Part shown: one piece after another, positions 36,875 through 44,635 of the stretch
Layout: every line of letters starts with the position of its first letter
Position numbering within the stretch: position 1 is the first letter of the stretch
Assembly (NCBI RefSeq): GCF_900218015.1
Contig: NZ_UFQQ01000012.1
Location: 120,716 to 184,715, forward strand
Source: Rhodopseudomonas pentothenatexigens
GTDB lineage: Bacteria; Pseudomonadota; Alphaproteobacteria; Rhizobiales; Xanthobacteraceae
Direction: 5' to 3'
Length of the DNA: 64,000 nt
Position numbers and translations under genes: made by a program
Notes under the pieces: model-generated
What the model saw: the letters and a program-made list of their open reading frames with translations, nothing else
Database searches by the model: none
What the model was told of the DNA's origin: nothing

Positions 36875-38019
36875 ACGCGCTCCAGAATGCAGGTCGAGGC
36901 GGCGTGGCGGATGCCGAGCATGCCGCCGGTGCCATGGGCGATCGCGAGGTCGCAGTTCGGCACCTGCACCTTGGGATGCGCCTCACCACGGAGCTGACGC
37001 ACCGCTTCGAGCAGCTTGGTCATGCCGCCGCGATTGACCGGGTGGTTGCTGCACAGACCGCCACCGTCGGTGTTGAACGGCAGCTTGCCAACGCCCGAGA
37101 TCAGGTTGCCGTCGGCGACGAACTTGCCGCCCTGCCCCTTTTCGCAGAAGCCGAGATCTTCGAGCTGCATCAGCACCGTGATGGTGAAGCTGTCGTAGAT
37201 CGAGGCGTACTTGATGTCCTTCGGCGTGACGCCAGCCATCTCGAACGCCGGCGGCGCGGACCACACGCCGGCCGAATAGGTCAGATCGAGGTTGTGGCCG
37301 CCGCGCGGCCCCTTGATCGCCTCGCCGGCGCCGATCATCCGCACCAGCGGCTTCTTCAGGCTGCGCGCGATCTCCTCGGTGGTGACGATCAGCGCACCGC
37401 CGCCGTCGGTGACGACGCAGCAATCCATCCGGTGCAGCGGATCGGCGATCAGCGGCGAGTTCAGCACGTCCTCGACGGTGACGACGTCGCGCAGCATCGC
37501 GTGCTCGTTGTACTGCGCATGATGCGAGGCCGCGACCTTGATCCAGGCGAGTTGTTCGGACGTGGTGCCGTATTGGTGCATGTGGCGCGCAGCGCACATC
37601 GCATAGACGTTGTGCGTGGTGGCGCCATAGGCCAGTTCGAAGTCGCCTTCGGCGCCGACCGGGCGCGGCGGCAGCGCGCCGGTGCGAGGCTTGCCCGCCA
37701 GCGTGATCAGCGCGATCGAGCAACGGCCGGCGGCGATCGCCTCGGCGGCATGGCCGAGATGCACCAGATAGGAGCAGCCGCCGGTGTCGGTCGAATCGAA
37801 ATGGCGAACCTTGAGGCCGAGATAATCGACCATCGCCATCACGCCACCGGGCGCGTCGCCGGCGCAGAAGTAGCCGTCGATGTCGGCCTTGGTCAGACCG
37901 GCGTCGTCGAGCGCACCCTTGGCGACTTCGGCGTGGAGCTGGGCGATGGATTTATCAGGCGCGTGGCGCGTGGGATGTTCGTAGATGCCGGCAATGTAAG
38001 CCTTGCCTCTTATTGTCAA
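36871..38019 (-). CDS. SCP-x/Ltp-type thiolase
   Basis: A 382-residue thiolase-like protein of the SCP-x/lipid-transfer branch. It starts at TTG (MTIRGKAYIAGIYEHPTR). The thiolase nucleophile region is TDTGGCSYLVHLGHAA, and the C-terminal end has NTDGGGLCSNHPVNRGG and AIAHGTGGMLGIR. Members cleave 3-oxoacyl-CoA or perform retro-aldol cleavage together with a DUF35 partner, which here overlaps the 3' end. The IOR-type gene lies upstream across a repeat. TTG as start is unusual but no ATG lies close enough to give the conserved N-terminus. Confidence 0.9.
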   Translation of the reverse strand: MTIRGKAYIAGIYEHPTRHAPDKSIAQLHAEVAKGALDDAGLTKADIDGYFCAGDAPGGVMAMVDYLGLKVRHFDSTDTGGCSYLVHLGHAAEAIAAGRCSIALITLAGKPRTGALPPRPVGAEGDFELAYGATTHNVYAMCAARHMHQYGTTSEQLAWIKVAASHHAQYNEHAMLRDVVTVEDVLNSPLIADPLHRMDCCVVTDGGGALIVTTEEIARSLKKPLVRMIGAGEAIKGPRGGHNLDLTYSAGVWSAPPAFEMAGVTPKDIKYASIYDSFTITVLMQLEDLGFCEKGQGGKFVADGNLISGVGKLPFNTDGGGLCSNHPVNRGGMTKLLEAVRQLRGEAHPKVQVPNCDLAIAHGTGGMLGIRHAASTCILERV

Positions 38020-38167
38020 CGCAGTTCTCCGCTGGCGTTTGGTCGGACGGTTTTTGTGACCGCTCCACGCGACCTTGGCAAGCGTGTTCCGCGCGCGGGG
38101 ACAATTACCACGTCGCGGAATGTCCTGAGATCACATCGTCACAGAGAGTCAGAGGGAAAGACCTCCC

Positions 38168-38250
38168 CGTCATTGCGAGCGAAGCGAAGCAATCCAGAGC
38201 CCGGTGCACTGAGCTTCTGGATTGCTTCGCCTTCGGCTCGCAAGGACGTG
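38168..38250. repeat. Intergenic palindromic repeat, family 3
   Basis: GTCATTGCGAGCGAAGCGAA with AATCCAGA forms one arm, and CTGGATTGCTTCGCC with GGCTCGCAA the other. This kind of element is dispersed in many alphaproteobacterial genomes. It sits between the oxidoreductase stop and the thiolase start and could form a strong transcript hairpin. Confidence 0.85.
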
Positions 38251-38266
38251 GAAACTATCGGCAGAT

Positions 38267-41200
38267 CTACTCCGCCGCCATCTGCCGCGGCGGAGCGGGT
38301 TGCGGGTCGCGCAGATTAGCACGGAGTTCGGCGAAGCGCGGCGCGGTGTCGTCGACCGACTTCTGCTTGATCGGGCCGTAGCCGCGAATCCGGTCGGGCA
38401 TCGACAGCAGCTCGACCGCGGTGTCGATCGTCGCCGGCGACAGATGCTGCAGCACGCTCGCGACATCCGCCTCGTGGTCGGCAATCAGCTTCCGCTCCAG
38501 CTTGCGCTCGGGGTGATAGCCGAACGGATCGAGCGGCGTGCCGCGCAGGAAGCTGAGCTTCGCCATCGTCCGGAACACCGGGCGCATCGCCTCGCCGAAC
38601 TGCCGCTTCTTCGGCCGGCCGGTGAGATCGACACCAGGCAGAATCGGCGGCGCGAGGTTGAAGCTGATCTTGTAGTCGCCTTCGAACTGGTCGCGGATCT
38701 GCTGTTCGAAGCCCGGCTCGGTCAGCAGCCGTGCCACCTCGTACTCGTCCTTGTAGGCGAGCAGCTTGGCGTAGTTCAGCGCCACCGCACGCGGCAGCGC
38801 CTCGCCGTAGCCGCCGGCATCCGCGGCGCTGCGCACCTTGGCGACCAGATCGGCGTAGCGCTTGGCCAGCCGCTTACCCTGATACGAGGTGAGCAGCGCG
38901 CTGCGATGCGCGATGATCTCGTCGAGCGACATCTCGCCCTGGGTCTTGCCGACCGTGGCATGATCGGCGCCGTGCAGCAGCGAGGCCAGCCGCGCCGGAT
39001 CGGCGGCGGCGAGTCGGCCGAGCCGGAACGCCTGGGTGTTCATCTTGATCGACACACCGTTGAGTTCGATCGCCTGCTCGATCGCTTTCGCCGACAGCGG
39101 CAACAGACCCTGTTGATAGGCGAAGCCCATCATCATCATGTTGGTGGCGATCGAGTCGCCGAGCAGCGTCTCGGCCGCCTTGGTGAAGTCCAGGAACGCG
39201 GAGTCCCTGCGCAGAGCGGCTTCGAGCACGTTGTTGACCTTGCGGGTCTGGAAATCGAAGTCGCGGTTGCGGATGAAGTCGGCGATCGGGATCAGATGGG
39301 TGTTGACGACGCCGTGGGTGCGGCCGGCTTCGCACAGCGACAGCGTCTCCTTGGAGATCGCCATCACTTCGTCGGCGACGATCAGCACGTCGGCGGTGCC
39401 GGTGACGATCCGCGAACAGGTGACGTCCTCCGGCTTGTCCGACAGCCGGACGTGGCTGAGCACCGCGCCGCCCTTCTGCGCCAGGCCCGACATGTCGAGG
39501 ATCATCGACGCCTTGCCTTCGATATGCGCCGCCATACCGAGCAGCGCACCGATCGTCAGCACGCCGGTGCCGCCGACGCCGCCGACCGCGACGTTGTACG
39601 GCTTATCCAGCCCGGGCCGCGTCGCCGGCTCGGGCAACGAGCCGAGATCGCCGAGATCGACCGCCGCGCGCTTGCGCAGCTTGCCGCCGTCGATGGTGAT
39701 GAAGGACGGGCAGAAGCCCTTGAGGCAGGAATAGTCCTTGTTGCAGGTCGACTGGTTGATGGCGCGCTTGCGGCCCAGCTCGGTCTCCAGCGGCTCGACC
39801 GAGATGCAGTTCGACTGCACCGAGCAATCGCCGCAGCCTTCGCACACCGCGGCGTTGATCATCACCCGGCGCGCCGGATCTTCCATCAGGCCGCGCTTGC
39901 GGCGGCGGCGCTTCTCGGCCGCGCAGGTCTGCACGAACACGATCGCGGAGGCGCCCTTGATCTCCCGGCATTCCTTCATCACCGCATCGAGCTCGTCGCG
40001 GTGGCGCAGATGCACGCCCGGCGCGATGGTGTCGGCCGGATAGGCGTCGGGATTTTCGGAGACCAGATAGATCTCGCGGATGCCCTCGGAATGCAGCTGG
40101 TAAGTGATCTGCTGCGGCGACAGATCGCCGTCGTGGCGCTGACCGCCGGTCATCGCCACCGCGTCGTTGTAGAGGATCTTGTAGGTGATGTTCGCCTTCG
40201 AGGCGATCGACTGCCGGATCGCGAGGCTGCCGGAATGGAAATAGGTGCCGTCGCCGATATTGGCGAAGATGTGCTTCTCGTCGGTGAACGGCGCGATGCC
40301 GACCCACGGCACGCCCTCGCCGCCCATGTGGGTGAAGGTCTCGGTCGAGCGGTCCATCCACAGCGACATGAAGTGACAGCCGATGCCGGCGAGCGCGCGG
40401 CTGCCTTCCGGCACCTTGGTCGAGGTGTTGTGCGGACAGCCCGAGCAGAAATACGGCGTGCGCGCGATCGGCACCACCGACTGCACCTGCGACGCGTCGC
40501 GGCCGTGGAACCAGTCGGCCTTGGCGCGCAGCATCTCGGCGACCGTCGGATCGATCTCCATCGCCAGCAGCCGGTCGACCATCGAGGTCGCGACCTTGGC
40601 GACGCTCAGCTCCTCGGCGAACGGCAGAAAGCGATGGTTGTGATCGTCCATCTTGCCGATCACGCGCGGCCGGTCGCGCATCCCGAACAGCAGTTGCTTG
40701 ACCTGGTTCTCGACGATCTCGCGGCGCTCTTCGACCACGAAGATCTCCTCCAGCCCGCGGGCGAATTCCTGCACGCCTTCCGGCTCCAGCGGCCACGGCA
40801 TGCCGATCTTGTACAGCCGCAGGCCGATCCGGGCGGCGACCTGCTCGTCGATGCCGAGCTCGCGCAGCGCCTGGCGCACGTCCTCGTAGCTCTTGCCCGA
40901 GGCCATGATGCCGAACCTGGCGTTCGGCGAATCCATGGTGATGCGGTTGACCTTGTTGGCGCGGGCGAAGGCGATCGCGGCGAAGCCCTTGTAGTCCTGC
41001 AGCCGGCGGTCCTGATCGTAACGGTCGTCCGGCCAGCGCAAATTGAGTCCGCCGGGCGGCATCTCGAAGTCGGTCGGGATCACGAACGGCTTCATCTCGT
41101 CGGCGAGATTGATCTCCGCGGTGGTCTCCACCGTCTCGGTGATCACCTTCATGCCGACCCAGCAGCCGGAATAGCGCGACATCGCGATGCCGAGCAGCCC

Positions 41201-41752
41201 CATCTCGATCATCTCGTGGATCGACGACGGATACAGATACGGCATCAAGGCGGCGATGAAGGCGTGGTCGGACTGATGCGGTACGGTCGAGGACTTGGCG
41301 CCGTGATCGTCGCCGGCGAGACACAGCACGCCGCCGTGCTTGGCCGAGCCCGCGGCGTTGGCGTGGCGGAACACGTCGCCGCAGCGATCGACGCCCGGAC
41401 CCTTGCCGTACCAGATGCCGGTAATGCCGTCGTACTTCGCGCCCGGCGACAGATTGAGCTGCTGGGTGCCCCAGATTGCGGTAGCGGCGAGATCTTCGTT
41501 CACGCCGGGCTGGAATTTGACGTTGTACTGTTCGAGATGACGGCGCGCGGCGACGAGCTGCTGATCGTAGCCGCCGAGCGGCGAGCCGCGATAGCCGGTG
41601 ACGAAGCCGGCGGTGTTGAGGCCCGCCGCGCGGTCGCGCCGAACCTGCGCCATCGGCAGCCGCACCAGCGCCTGAATGCCGGTAAGGAAGACGTGTCCTG
41701 AGTGCTGCGTGTATTTCTGATCGAGACTGATCGGTCCCTGGTCGATTCCCAT
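38267..41752 (-). CDS. Indolepyruvate:ferredoxin oxidoreductase family protein (fused alpha/beta/gamma)
   Basis: A 1161-residue fused 2-oxoacid:ferredoxin oxidoreductase. The N-terminal pyrimidine-binding domain starts SGHVFLTGIQALVRLP and has GYRGSPLGGYD. The TPP domain has GIGCHFMSLW and IGDGTYFHSG...YNDAVAMTGGQ. A cysteine-rich segment (CEGCGDC, NCISVEP, CNKDYSCLKGFCPSF) binds Fe-S. The gamma domain has GGVGGTGVLTIGALLG. It oxidatively decarboxylates arylpyruvate or other 2-oxoacids to acyl-CoA with ferredoxin. Aerobic-type fused forms of about 1160 residues are known in Proteobacteria. The ATG at 41752 follows GAGGG; another in-frame ATG is at 41770. It may feed acyl-CoA to the genes downstream. 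Confidence 0.94.
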   Translation of the reverse strand: MGIDQGPISLDQKYTQHSGHVFLTGIQALVRLPMAQVRRDRAAGLNTAGFVTGYRGSPLGGYDQQLVAARRHLEQYNVKFQPGVNEDLAATAIWGTQQLNLSPGAKYDGITGIWYGKGPGVDRCGDVFRHANAAGSAKHGGVLCLAGDDHGAKSSTVPHQSDHAFIAALMPYLYPSSIHEMIEMGLLGIAMSRYSGCWVGMKVITETVETTAEINLADEMKPFVIPTDFEMPPGGLNLRWPDDRYDQDRRLQDYKGFAAIAFARANKVNRITMDSPNARFGIMASGKSYEDVRQALRELGIDEQVAARIGLRLYKIGMPWPLEPEGVQEFARGLEEIFVVEERREIVENQVKQLLFGMRDRPRVIGKMDDHNHRFLPFAEELSVAKVATSMVDRLLAMEIDPTVAEMLRAKADWFHGRDASQVQSVVPIARTPYFCSGCPHNTSTKVPEGSRALAGIGCHFMSLWMDRSTETFTHMGGEGVPWVGIAPFTDEKHIFANIGDGTYFHSGSLAIRQSIASKANITYKILYNDAVAMTGGQRHDGDLSPQQITYQLHSEGIREIYLVSENPDAYPADTIAPGVHLRHRDELDAVMKECREIKGASAIVFVQTCAAEKRRRRKRGLMEDPARRVMINAAVCEGCGDCSVQSNCISVEPLETELGRKRAINQSTCNKDYSCLKGFCPSFITIDGGKLRKRAAVDLGDLGSLPEPATRPGLDKPYNVAVGGVGGTGVLTIGALLGMAAHIEGKASMILDMSGLAQKGGAVLSHVRLSDKPEDVTCSRIVTGTADVLIVADEVMAISKETLSLCEAGRTHGVVNTHLIPIADFIRNRDFDFQTRKVNNVLEAALRRDSAFLDFTKAAETLLGDSIATNMMMMGFAYQQGLLPLSAKAIEQAIELNGVSIKMNTQAFRLGRLAAADPARLASLLHGADHATVGKTQGEMSLDEIIAHRSALLTSYQGKRLAKRYADLVAKVRSAADAGGYGEALPRAVALNYAKLLAYKDEYEVARLLTEPGFEQQIRDQFEGDYKISFNLAPPILPGVDLTGRPKKRQFGEAMRPVFRTMAKLSFLRGTPLDPFGYHPERKLERKLIADHEADVASVLQHLSPATIDTAVELLSMPDRIRGYGPIKQKSVDDTAPRFAELRANLRDPQPAPPRQMAAE

Positions 41753-41770
41753 CCGGCCCTCGCAAGGCAT

Positions 41771-42074
41771 TGGACCGCAAGGGCCATTCGGCCGCTGACG
41801 CGGTCTGTTTCGAACCAGTCTAAGCTGGTTTTTCCGCCCCGCGCATCACAAAAAGCAGCTCTGCAAACGCTGCACGGCTATTCGCATTTTGATGTCTCGG
41901 AACATGCGCGGGCGTTCAAGAAAGTGCCGCGGAACGGGCCCCGGACGAACAATCGTATCCGCCGCACCGCAACACGCATGGCGTCGACCAAACGAGATCC
42001 GACCTGCGGAACCGGACACGGGCGGAACGTAAGGATGGGCGATGGATTAGTGAAGAAGCCGCAAGGAGGACTCA
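41771..42074. other. Divergent intergenic region without genes
   Basis: About 300 bp between the oxidoreductase and a plus-strand membrane protein. It should hold promoters of both. A small hairpin AACCAG...CTGGTT followed by TTT lies at 41814-41836. GCAAGGAGGAC just before 42075 is a strong ribosome-binding site. I see nothing else. Confidence 0.5.
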
Positions 42075-42497
42075 ATGGCACGCAATCCAGATGATCCGTA
42101 CCGGCCCGATGCACCGACCGGGCCGTACCGGCCCGATGCACCGACCGGTGATCCCCGCACGCCCTCGCAACTCGATGCGGAGTTGCAGGCCGATCCGGAA
42201 CTGCGCGAAGGTCCGGTGACGTCGGGTCGGCTGATCCTGGTGGCGCTGGCGATCGTGCTGGTGTTCGCCGCCGTGTTCTACGGCATGAACAGCACCGCGA
42301 TCGCTCCGGACAATCCATCGGTCGCAACCCAGACCTCGCCGCCGCCGCCCGGCCAGACCGATGCGCACAATGCGCCGCCGGTGCCGCCCGGCGTTCGCGA
42401 CGTCACGCCGCGCAGCAGCGATCCGAACGCCGACGGCGTGACCACCGGCGCGGCGCCCGCGCCGCGCGCCGCCCCGAGCAGCGGCTCACAGAACTAA
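42075..42497 (+). CDS. Small single-pass membrane protein with duplicated N-terminal segment
   Basis: A 140-residue hypothetical protein. The N-terminus reads PYRPDAPTG twice in a row because of a 27-bp tandem duplication. One transmembrane helix lies at about residues 50-70 (GRLILVALAIVLVFAAVFYG). The C-terminal half is Pro/Ala/Ser rich and probably disordered and periplasmic. There is no enzyme motif. AAGGAGG lies seven bases before the ATG, a strong ribosome-binding site. Similar proteins occur in Bradyrhizobium and relatives without known function. Confidence 0.85.
   Translation: MARNPDDPYRPDAPTGPYRPDAPTGDPRTPSQLDAELQADPELREGPVTSGRLILVALAIVLVFAAVFYGMNSTAIAPDNPSVATQTSPPPPGQTDAHNAPPVPPGVRDVTPRSSDPNADGVTTGAAPAPRAAPSSGSQN
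42096..42149 (+). repeat. 27-bp tandem duplication inside a coding sequence
   Basis: Two copies of a 27-bp unit beginning CCGTACCGGCCCGATGCA lie head to tail with 26 of 27 bases equal (the last base differs). They encode PYRPDAPTG twice and keep the frame. Confidence 0.95.
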
Positions 42498-42732
42498 CAG
42501 CCCGCCTGCGAACTGCAGCGACGATTTGATGATGCGGCGGATGGCGCGTGCCTTCCGCCGTATTGTCTTGTCGCCTGCCCGCGACTGCGGCCTGCCGCAT
42601 TCATGCCGTGTTCAGACCGAATCGGATACACGCATTCTGGGGACAAATAGAACGCACGCCGACTTCGGATCGAAGGACGCGTCGCGAGGGTCACAGAGCC
42701 GATCGACGGCCAGTGAAGGGAAGAACCGACAA

Positions 42733-43020
42733 ATGAAGAAGATCTTTGCCGCAGCCATTTTCGCCGCGACGCTGGTGGGAGCCGGTGCAGCCAATGCGAT
42801 GCCGCTGGCGCCGCTCGGCTCCGCCACCATCGGCGACGTGATCCAGGTCGCGCAGGGTTGCGGTCCGGGTTGGGCGCGCGGTCCGATGGGCCGTTGCCGT
42901 CCGATGGCGCGCCGTCCGGTCTACGGCCGCCCGGTCGTCGTTCCGCCGCGCGTGGTCGCGCCGCGCGTCTGCCCGCCCGGCTACGCCTGGCGTCACGGCC
43001 GCTGCTTCCGCCGGTTCTGA
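42733..43020 (+). CDS. Small secreted Arg/Pro/Cys protein (GCG-CRPN-like)
   Basis: A 95-residue exported protein. Residues 1-22 (MKKIFAAAIFAATLVGAG ending ANA) form a signal peptide. The mature part has VAQGCGPGWARGPMGRCRPM and a closing GYAWRHGRCFRRF, so four cysteines can pair. This resembles the GCG_CRPN family of small rhizobial exported proteins. The ATG at 42733 gives a clean signal peptide; the frame extends upstream without sense. A strong terminator follows. The role is unknown. Confidence 0.88.
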   Translation: MKKIFAAAIFAATLVGAGAANAMPLAPLGSATIGDVIQVAQGCGPGWARGPMGRCRPMARRPVYGRPVVVPPRVVAPRVCPPGYAWRHGRCFRRF

Positions 43021-43041
43021 TCGCTCCGGCAACTGGTCTCC

Positions 43042-43070
43042 AAAAGCCCCGCTTCGCGCGGGGCTTTTTT
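43042..43070 (+). terminator. Bidirectional hairpin terminator
   Basis: AAAAGCCCCGC and GCGGGGCTTTTTT form a strong stem with TTCGC in the loop. A-rich and T-rich flanks let it work for the secreted-protein gene on the plus strand and the DUF1295 gene, whose stop is at 43084, on the minus strand. Confidence 0.93.
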
Positions 43071-43083
43071 GCGTTCGACAGCT

Positions 43084-43893
43084 TCAACGGAAGCGCACGA
43101 GCAGCTTGCGCAAGCTGTAGAGCGGCACCCACGGAAACAGGATCGGCACGCTGCGGACGTAGTCCTGATAGTCGGCCCGATCGCCGTAGCGCTCATCCTG
43201 CTTGCGCTCGAGACCGGCGGCAGCGGCCGTCATCAGCGCTTCGATATACACCAGGCCGAGCAGCGAGAGCGCCCAGGCCCAGCCGGAGCCATAGGCCGAC
43301 AGGCCGGAAAACCAGACGCCGAACCAGAACAGCATCTCGCCGAAGTAATTCGGGCAACGCACCGTGCGATACAGCCCGACGTCGCAATAATGCGACGGGT
43401 GCTCAGCCTTGTAGCGATACTTCTGCCAGTCGGCGAGGCTCTCGACCCACAGCCCGGCGACCATGATCATCACCCCGAGCGGCACCGACACCGGCCACAC
43501 GCCCTCGGCCTGCAGCGACAGCGTCAGCAGCGCCGGCAGGAACAGCAGCGTGAACAGCAGGCTGACGCCGAGCCAGATCGCGATCCTGTGCCACAGCTTC
43601 AGGTCTGCAGTCCGGCGCTCGGCACGCGCCAGCTCCGCCGCGTAGGCCGGATTGCGTTCGCGGATCGCCAGGAACGCGCCGAGCCGAACGCCGTAGGCCA
43701 GCAGCAGCACAAGCTGCAGCGTCACCCAGCCGGAGATGGTGTTGGAGAACAGCAGCGCGAACACCAGACTCTGCGCCGCAATCGCACCCGCATAGCACAG
43801 GCTGACGAAGTAATAGACCCGCCGGAAGCCGGGCGCAGCGACCACAAGGCAGACGGCGAACGCCAGCGAAACGAGATGCCACGGTATCGTCAT
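43084..43893 (-). CDS. DUF1295 membrane protein (steroid 5-alpha-reductase-like)
   Basis: A 269-residue integral membrane protein with six or seven helices. The signature region YRTVRCPNYFGEMLFWFGVW matches DUF1295/ICMT-like proteins, with RCPNYFGE corresponding to the NADPH- or SAM-binding P-N-Y/H-E loop. The C-terminus has ERKQDERYGDRADYQDYVRS, also conserved. Family members relate to steroid 5-alpha-reductases, but no bacterial substrate is known. Start MTIPWHLVSLAFAV is the first plausible one. Confidence 0.9.
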   Translation of the reverse strand: MTIPWHLVSLAFAVCLVVAAPGFRRVYYFVSLCYAGAIAAQSLVFALLFSNTISGWVTLQLVLLLAYGVRLGAFLAIRERNPAYAAELARAERRTADLKLWHRIAIWLGVSLLFTLLFLPALLTLSLQAEGVWPVSVPLGVMIMVAGLWVESLADWQKYRYKAEHPSHYCDVGLYRTVRCPNYFGEMLFWFGVWFSGLSAYGSGWAWALSLLGLVYIEALMTAAAAGLERKQDERYGDRADYQDYVRSVPILFPWVPLYSLRKLLVRFR

Positions 43894-43999
43894 GTCGAAG
43901 CCGATCGTTGTTGCCCCGGTTGCCGGGCTTATAGACCGATCGGCCGACAGCCGCCATGTGCCGCATCAAAGCGGCGCGCGAGCCAGCCCGCGGCGGCGG

Positions 44000-44548
44000 C
44001 TATTTGGTCTTGCAGCGCTGGCCGGGCACCCGGCTGTCGCACACCCGGGACAGCTCGAAGAATTTGGTCCACAGCTTGCGCTGCTTCGGGGCCGGCTCGG
44101 CGTCGGCGGCGAGCCGCAGCACGTAGAAGTTCTCGCGGCCCTGCACCGCCTTCCACCAGCTCAGCGAGGGTTTGCCGTCGTCCTTGGCGCTCGGGCAGCT
44201 CTCGCTCCACATCACCATCGGATACAAGTTCTCGTTGCCGTGCCGGAGGTCTTCGAACCTGGCGCCGGGACACGCCGCGATCGCCGCCTTCTGCCTGGCA
44301 GCGCGATAGGCCTCCGGCGACTGCTCGGCCTGCCTGAACAGCGTCTGGGCGGTGATCCGCGTCGTCGCGTTGGCGATGTTCTCTCCACCCGGCACCAGCA
44401 CCGTGGTGCTCTCCTTGTCGTTGGCCGTATCGGCGGCGAGCTTGAAGCCCTTTGGCGATTGCAGCAGCAGCCTTTCGGTGTCCGCGGCGCGCACGCTGCC
44501 GGCGGTTGCGAGGGACGCGATCAGGCACATAACGGCAATGCGGAGCAT
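44000..44548 (-). CDS. Exported hypothetical protein
   Basis: A 182-residue protein with a signal peptide at residues 1-21 (MLRIAVMCLIASLATAGSVRA). The mature part has four cysteines (AACPGAR, SESCPSA, RVCDSRVPGQRC), suggesting two disulfides, and a central aromatic region (SLSWWKAVQGRENFYVLRL). It has no membrane segment beyond the signal. I do not recognise the family; proteins of this kind are conserved in Bradyrhizobium. It is downstream of the PP2C/kinase gene on the same strand with an 87-bp gap. Confidence 0.8.
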   Translation of the reverse strand: MLRIAVMCLIASLATAGSVRAADTERLLLQSPKGFKLAADTANDKESTTVLVPGGENIANATTRITAQTLFRQAEQSPEAYRAARQKAAIAACPGARFEDLRHGNENLYPMVMWSESCPSAKDDGKPSLSWWKAVQGRENFYVLRLAADAEPAPKQRKLWTKFFELSRVCDSRVPGQRCKTK

Positions 44549-44635
44549 GAACGGTGAGCCCGGATGGTTGAAGGCGGCGAAGCTTGCCCGAGAACCGCAG
44601 CCTGTTCAATATCGCTCGGCGCAGTCGGCCGCCGA

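Noticed and set aside
38222..41701. A long plus-strand open frame opposite the oxidoreductase gene
   Set aside because: It is His/Arg/Asp rich and mirrors the codon pattern of the real minus-strand gene, which has clear family motifs. High-G+C DNA leaves such antisense frames open.
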